The position numbers and the translations under genes were made by a program. A model generated the notes under the pieces. It made no database searches. It saw only the letters and a list, made by a program, of their open reading frames with translations, and was not told the origin of the DNA. A DNA stretch of 64,000 nucleotides, from contig SCFE01000075.1 in the NCBI GenBank assembly GCA_004352715.1, forward strand, positions 154,396-218,395. Direction: 5' to 3'. Every line of letters begins with the position of its first letter. The first letter of the stretch is position 1. Source of the stretch: Hofstenia miamia (Eukaryota > Xenacoelomorpha > Acoela). Below are positions 60,727 through 64,000 of the stretch, piece after piece.

Positions 60727-62709
60727 CTGAATAGCAGACATTAATAAGATCAGACAATATAAATTTATTACTACGTTTTACCTCAATCTAAAAACTTTAG
60801 AAATTTTTGCGACTTGCTTCAAGTGTCTCACGCCTAATTGGTCTTAGGAATCTTGGAACTAATATCATTAGTCGTCCACCCTTGGACTCCCTATTTTACT
60901 AACAGTTAAGTGAAACTTCTTCCTGAAATTGAATAAATCTGCTTTAGTGCATCAACTATTTCTTTTAGTTGAATACGATATGCTGACAAGCAACTAACAC
61001 TTAGATACACAAATTCGATGTTATGCTTAAAAGTATTTAACAGATTAATTTCATTACCGTCATACACATTAGGGCATTAGGTGTATGTCACCAGTTTTAG
61101 CATTATTTATAATAGCTAAAAAGATAAAATACGGCGAAATAATATGAGATTTACAATCGTATTCACGAGACAAGAGCGTTGCGTTTTGAGTAGCCAACCT
61201 GATAGGCTGAAGTTATAAATACACAATGCTAACAATATTCTTACTTTGATAACAGTTCCATTCAGAGAAAGTTATTAGATATAGCAATATAAAAATATAC
61301 CTTTTTTCGATTGTCACATTGCTTAGTTTAGAAATTTTAATATCAAGGACTACCTTTAGACCTTTGTTGAAATAATCTTAATTGACTACTGTGCCACTCA
61401 TGTTTACTGATGTTTGTCGGAGTAAGCGGCAGTAACCTTTCTAGCATTACGGATACCTTTACTATAGTGCTCTTAAACGCTGTAAAGCTAGTAATCACAT
61501 TTCGGACATCTAGAAATGTATTGAAGACCTCAATCATCGCCAAATTAACATCATTTGGTTCTAGTGAGTCAATAACATTAAGTTCAAGAATCCTCTAGTT
61601 TAACTGCAACATTGAAGTTTTGGTGATCGGAGAAATCTTAATTAAAAATATTTTTGGGCTGAAATTTTTGCGTAACAGCTTAAATTAGACCAATCAAATA
61701 TTGCTTAAAGTCGTATTCTTCAGTGTTGTTAATGGCATCTACAATGCCTGCGTTTATGACCACTTTAATGATTTTGTTTTCTTTATACTTATGAGAAGTT
61801 TCTCTTAGTTCCACAGTCCCTTTACCTTTGTATGAGTGGATTGAAGATTTTTCGTTCTGGATCATTCTTTAGAATAGAATTACTAAGAACGGCCATGGCA
61901 GTGCCATCTATCACGTTTTTAGCAAATTTTGGTTGAACTTGAGGAAAGTCTGTACAATCAATTTGAGTGACTTCAGAAACATTTCGACAGAAAGCAGCTG
62001 AAATTTTTTGCTTGTCCCACCGCATAAATCATTGCAATCGTGATTATTAACGCCAAAATACAAATTTTGAAATAATATTAGTAAAACTTCTGCAAACTTC
62101 TTCCCAATTAAATTTTGCAAATAACTGATGAACAGCTGCTTTAGACTTAGAGGTAAGATTATCTTTTGCATTCTCATGTTCTGAGATACCCTTGAAAACT
62201 TTATTTTGAAGATTTTGTTCGAGCAATGTTTTGTCTAGTTGGACATTTCCATGTTGCACCCAGATTATTTAATAAGTATATAATGACAAAATACACTACT
62301 TTCTGTTGGGTAAAAAAAATTAAAATTTAAGAAAGATAACATCTAATTGGCAAAACTACAACACTCAAAGTTTTAACTGAAATCAAATTAAAGCTTAGAA
62401 AAAACCATGCTACTAAACTCATCTTATTAGATATATAATATAACAAATTTAAAACAGAAATATTACCGCGCTCATTGTCAAATCGAATTTCGAAACGTTT
62501 TGCCCACGCGGCGTCTGAGAAATTCTTTGTTGCTTCGATTGTCTAAAAATAGGCATTATAAGGAAAATATTATCCAAATGAACTTACAGACTGAATGAGA
62601 TTTTCACGGTTGATGAAAAGTTCAGTTTTTTGACGAACTGTTGTGAAACTGTGTTTGTAAAGTTTGGTCAAAAAATTCTTTTGTTTTTCTTCAAAACTTT
62701 CTAATTTAC
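42933..62709 (-). CDS. AREL1: AREL1-like HECT-type E3 ubiquitin ligase, HECT domain (9 exons)
   Basis: Exons, in coding order: 62588-62709, 62467-62542, 60470-60576, 59017-59187, 58257-58364, 52101-52230, 45733-45881, 44116-44291, 42933-43035. All junctions have GT/AG and matching phase, giving about 379 residues and a TAG stop. HECT landmarks are in order: LDWGGIRREW, CGKFLANSLL, GGAKEEVTDENK, HYLAQYRL, FDENELELLFCG, LIQFITGSCRLP, the catalytic Cys in SHTC-FNELCLP, and Phe at position -4 of the C-terminus (GFELV). LAQYRL and ENELELL with SEISVSDMKAH point to AREL1 rather than NEDD4, HUWE1 or UBE3. AREL1 ubiquitinates IAP antagonists and so restrains apoptosis; function here is inferred. The N-terminal exons are outside the window. 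Confidence 0.85.
43036..44115. other. Last AREL1-like intron with GGTTAA-CCGG repeats and a gap
   Basis: Contains CGGTTAAAACCGGTCCGG near 43146 and CCGGTTAAGACCGGTTAA near 43932, possibly the two ends of a decayed element. The gap 43605-43760 is flanked by the same 34-bp segment on both sides (43571-43604 and 43790-43823), so it may be an unmerged overlap. Confidence 0.55.
44116..44291 (-). CDS. AREL1: AREL1-like exon h (start of C-lobe)
   Basis: NVKYFWSVVESMTQTELARL, then IQFITGSCRLPVAGFKDL and NRLPSSHT, ending with TG, the first two bases of the catalytic Cys codon, at donor TG|GTTTGT. The frame reading on would give Trp, which is non-catalytic, so splicing is required. Confidence 0.93.
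44292..45732. other. AREL1-like intron, nothing recognised
   Basis: AT-rich with one TA tract at 45057-45081; no protein resemblance in the short open frames. Confidence 0.5.
45733..45881 (-). CDS. AREL1: AREL1-like exon g (FDENELELL motif)
   Basis: Completes a Gly codon, then FNALIPSNLLEVFDENELEL and LFCGSSEISVSDMKAH, ending KFQQ at donor CAG|GTTTCC. FDENELELL lies at the end of the N-lobe. The branch-point side of the acceptor is close to a 185-bp tandem duplication (45912-46274). Confidence 0.92.
45912..46274. repeat. 185-bp tandem duplication at the left end of the 5-kb transposon
   Basis: Bases 45912-46096 and 46097-46274 are about 97% alike by eye, and no n separates them, unlike the artefactual duplications elsewhere. 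Each copy contains the outer transposon terminus (CAAC[AG]CAACACTAACAATC). It therefore gives the element two left ends. Confidence 0.8.
47460..49610 (+). pseudogene. Decayed transposase of the long-TIR DNA transposon
   Basis: Pieces in three frames form one protein: DRRLAYWTQASL; DYTLVLLCSGGADIDRMSLF; NVKLSRVVGCVFDKTATNSG; YHAFVFRPRKLQKMQ; ELVELAIMFLGG; APSDFHHTRWMAKVLYIFKI; LQLWKELDILKSSN; ENHMWYLSERNVVFSPF; and near 49540 a frame with NDAAERTLSIV. The FHH-x-RWM-x-K-x-L-Y-x-x-K and HLWYLSE-like blocks are familiar from a large family of uncharacterised transposase-like proteins abundant in Hydra and aphid genomes; I cannot name its superfamily. The VFDKTATNSG segment may contain a catalytic Asp. 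Frameshifts and stops make it inactive. Confidence 0.7.
49921..50783. mobile_element. Nested fold-back element with repeated subterminal motif
   Basis: Terminal 26-mers 49921-49946 and 50758-50783 are inverted copies (24 of 26 match; core CAGACGAGAATCTTTTGATG). A related motif, GATGCTCGTCTGAACGCA, recurs near 49969, 50045, 50617, 50661, 50725 and 50766. No coding capacity and no clear target duplication. Subterminal motif clusters are typical transposase-binding sites of hAT or MULE elements, but which system mobilises it is unknown. Confidence 0.75.
52101..52230 (-). CDS. AREL1: AREL1-like exon f
   Basis: EVEFYQGGAKEEVTDENK, then LRYLHYLAQYRLHTRV and EAFLEG. The V-T-x-E-N-K and L-A-Q-Y-R-L blocks are strongly HECT/AREL1-like. 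It ends in phase 1. Confidence 0.92.
52641..52869. mobile_element. hAT-type MITE inserted in the hAT terminus
   Basis: 229 bp with ends CAGTGGCGTACCCAGG and, in reverse, CAGGGGCGTACCCAGG, flanked by perfect 8-bp duplications GTGACGAA (52633-52640 and 52870-52877). Its target is the terminal repeat of the larger hAT element, 13 bp from that element's end. No coding capacity; GC-rich ends with C-runs. Confidence 0.92.
53234..53997 (+). pseudogene. hAT transposase, C-terminal remnant
   Basis: Frame 53234-53437 has ITYLNDLNVQLQG, then, after a stop, LLHSMFSKVKYF, a familiar block of the GTF2IRD2/ZBED5-type hAT transposases. The last segment, TEKLFSKIAITKSRYRSGLF and DENLSMQLRAATSSVRHNIE, is the hAT dimerisation domain and ends at a TAA near 53997. 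Several in-frame stops lie between. Confidence 0.85.
54246..58256. other. AREL1-like intron, nothing recognised
   Basis: About 4 kb of AT-rich DNA. Open frames such as 57062-57394 (minus) and 57986-58204 (plus) show no family resemblance and no conserved spacing; probably chance frames or very old transposon debris. Confidence 0.5.
58257..58364 (-). CDS. AREL1: AREL1-like exon e
   Basis: 36 codons, HLEIDNPSMYERRVKYILEN then DLELCFAEEEGTE, acceptor CTTTAG, donor GAG|GTTAGC. An alternative donor eight bases earlier (GAAG|GTACTG) is rejected because it breaks the frame of exon f. Confidence 0.88.
59017..59187 (-). CDS. AREL1: AREL1-like exon d
   Basis: 57 codons in phase 0, from VHPKPNSNRLGEF through KFCGKFLANSLL and PTRFSRSFLALILGLPVSLK. 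The donor is AAG|GTGAAC; reading past it would add V-N-H-F, but the AAG junction continues smoothly into exon e. Confidence 0.88.
59188..60469 (-). other. AREL1-like intron with an unrecognised minus-strand frame
   Basis: Frame 59997-60242 encodes 81 residues (ISDLKSITIDELLTVCYFSL, FLIIHTLSKFMKGRIKGF) of ordinary composition. It is not part of the HECT reading frame. It may belong to the same decayed insertion as the frames at 61680-62259. Confidence 0.35.
60470..60576 (-). CDS. AREL1: AREL1-like exon c (LDWGG motif)
   Basis: Begins by completing a Gly codon, then LDWGGIRREWATVLSQQ, the hallmark opening of the HECT N-lobe, and ends LFETLGDDMSV at donor GTG|GTATAT. Confidence 0.9.
61680..62259 (-). 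pseudogene. Unrecognised broken protein-coding remnant in an AREL1-like intron
   Basis: Three minus-strand frames overlap or follow each other: 62047-62259 (KSKAAVHQLFAKFNWEEVCR), 61822-62025 (RWDKQKISAAFCRNVSEVTQ, FAKNVIDGTAMAVLSN) and 61680-61865 (KENKIIKVVINAGIVDAINN). Composition is protein-like and the pieces run in order, which suggests one gene broken by frameshifts, perhaps a transposon protein. I do not recognise a family. It lies between AREL1-like exons b and c on the same strand but is not in frame with them. Confidence 0.4.
62467..62542 (-). CDS. AREL1: AREL1-like exon b
   Basis: 76 bases: TIEATKNFSDAAWAKRFEIR then FDNERG, phase 0 to 1. It follows exon a after an intron of only 45 bases. 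W-A-K-R-F-E-I-R-F corresponds to the strand that precedes the conserved GxDWGG motif. Confidence 0.9.
62543..62587 (-). other. 45-base intron between AREL1-like exons a and b
   Basis: Starts GTAAGT and ends TTTTTAG on the minus strand, with a pyrimidine-rich 3' end. All other introns of this gene are 0.6-6.2 kb. Confidence 0.85.
62588..62709 (-). CDS. AREL1: AREL1-like exon a (start of HECT region)
   Basis: Acceptor GATTTAG, donor TCT|GTAAGT. Encodes KLESFEEKQKNFLTKLYKHS and ends FINRENLIQS, where HECT ligases have the R-x-x-L-L-x-D/S helix. It begins with two bases of a split codon, so an upstream exon must exist; none was found up to 64000. Confidence 0.85.
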
Positions 62710-63064
62710 CTAAATCGCGATTTTTTAGCATGCAATAGTAACATAGTAGATTCTAACACTAAATTTTCATTCCAAATAAAACCAATGTGGACCTTGACAA
62801 TTTGGTTGAGCACATTAGGTAAACTACCTTTCCAAAATTATATCGACAATTTGTGACAAAATTTTAAACAAATAAATATAAAATATAAATTTCATTATAA
62901 ATGACATTTTTCAAATAGTTTGGTACACTACTTAAGATGTTGGATAAGTTAGCATATTGATGATGTTTTGCTCAAAATATACTTTTTTCAAGCATGCTAG
63001 ACCTTAAATTACTTTGAAATTAAACAAAAATATAAAGAAAAAATAAATGCAAGAGCACATAGGC
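62710..63064. other. Sequence upstream of AREL1-like exon a, nothing recognised
   Basis: Should be intron of the AREL1-like gene, since exon a begins mid-codon. No further exon could be supported up to the end of the window. Confidence 0.5.
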
Positions 63065-63355
63065 CAGAGATGGATAAGGGCCGAAAACTCAAGCTCGGCC
63101 TGGCCCAGAAAACTTTAGGCCCTGCCTATTTCAATTAATTCCAATTCGGTCCACTTTTGTATTTGTCAAAATCTTTTTTCAAATAGAAGATCCTAAGCTT
63201 TTATTGAGAAAACTTTTTCAGCACATTGCTTATAACTTAAATAATATTCATTTAAGTTGATTTGCAGGCACTGTTGGACTAATAGTCAGCTTTTTATGCT
63301 TCGACCCATCTTTCCAATAATTGGCCCAACCCGACCCGGCCCATGTCCATCTCTG
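63065..63355. mobile_element. hAT-type MITE, copy 2
   Basis: Ends CAGAGATGGATAAGGGCC and, in reverse, CAGAGATGGACATGGGCC. Flanking 8-mers ACATAGGC (63057-63064) and ATATAGGC (63356-63363) match at 7 of 8 bases. Same family as 640-892; both have internal GGGCC-rich subterminal parts and no coding capacity. Confidence 0.88.
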
Positions 63356-64000
63356 ATATAGGCAGATAAAAGAAAATCTAGCAGCAAAATCGAGTCAATT
63401 CATAGTTTGCTAAACCATCTCCAATACAATAAAATAGTTGTTTTCTATTAAATATTATTGGCAAACAGCATCCTTGAGTTAAAATGTGTAGTGAACATCT
63501 TAAGTTGCCAAATAGGTAATATTTGTACCAATAAATTGCATTCATTTTAATGTATTGACCAAGTAAAATACTTCAGTATAATTTCAAAAGTTTACTTGAA
63601 AAAATGTGTTCAAAATTTTGTGGAAAACAATTCACAATTTTCCGGATAAGAAAAAATGAGTAAATTATGAACAAAGCAACATATTTTTTAAAATAAGTTT
63701 TGCATTCCTTATATATAAATATATCATTCATTGTGCATATATATATATATATATATAATTCTGAAAATCCTGAAGATTTTCCGGAAAATTGTTTTGTCCA
63801 AAACTAGAATTGACTCGAAAATTTCACTAATTGCAGAAGTCTCAGACACAGTTTCTACTTACTGTAGAAAACTAAATATTTAAAAACTTAATCACCCTTA
63901 ATTTAGGAAAATATAGACTGATGTTTGTGATTGAAATTAAATGAAGTATAAATTATATTGTACAAAAAAGTAATGTACCAACGGATTTACATAGAAAATG
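63356..64000. other. Right edge, nothing recognised
   Basis: AT-rich DNA with a TA tract at 63737-63757; no frame or repeat could be supported. Confidence 0.5.

Noticed and set aside
1-64000. CRISPR arrays, tRNA or rRNA genes, bacterial-type operons
   Set aside because: No regularly spaced repeats of CRISPR type, no tRNA cloverleaf or rRNA core segment was recognised, and the window is clearly eukaryotic with spliced genes.

Overview
This is an AT-rich, intron-containing, transposon-packed stretch of an invertebrate animal nuclear genome. Metazoan origin is supported by an SLC18B1-type transporter gene, an AREL1-type HECT ubiquitin-ligase gene, and mariner, hAT, Penelope, Ty3/gypsy and several non-LTR (LINE) elements. 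I cannot fix the phylum. It is a draft scaffold: three gaps are exactly 1000 N (placeholder sizes), several shorter gaps lie beside (TA)n tracts, and most single 'n' bases join flanks that repeat each other. LAYOUT. 1-16000: the plus-strand C-terminal half of an SLC18B1-like major facilitator transporter, exons 3143-3367, 4106-4391 and 15643-15977. Its last intron is 11.25 kb and holds a mariner remnant, a LINE copy and a locally repeated block. 16100-32600: a graveyard of LINEs. The copy at 16123-17860 is inverted relative to that at 8542-9936. A plus-strand LINE (20212-23945, ending in (TCTTA)n) sits inside a minus-strand LINE and itself carries a TA-flanked MITE. A LINE at 25762-28700 has a gag-like ORF1 whose N-terminus carries a 2A-like ribosome-skipping motif. 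A Penelope-like element lies at 29714-31580. 32600-42400: a minus-strand LINE with a (TATTC)n tail, a Ty3/gypsy fragment, and a decayed plus-strand LINE whose reverse-transcriptase codons are split by a long-TIR element (39908-41682) with Polinton-type ends: 5'-AG terminus, TIRs of at least 270 bp, 6-bp target duplication. 42900-62700: a minus-strand AREL1-like HECT E3 ligase, nine exons giving about 379 residues including an apparently complete HECT domain; upstream exons lie beyond the window. The codon of the catalytic cysteine is split by the last intron. Its introns hold a 5.1-kb DNA transposon with very long TIRs and a nested fold-back element (46163-51302), and a hAT element with another hAT-type MITE inside it (52628-54237). 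62710-64000: no further exon seen; one hAT-type MITE at 63065-63355, related to one at 640-892. HOW IT FITS TOGETHER. The two cellular genes are unrelated, lie on opposite strands and both run in from outside the window: a probable vesicular transporter and a ubiquitin ligase. Everything between and inside them is mobile DNA, most of it decayed. Exons were joined by hand from splice sites, frame and family resemblance; no database search was possible.
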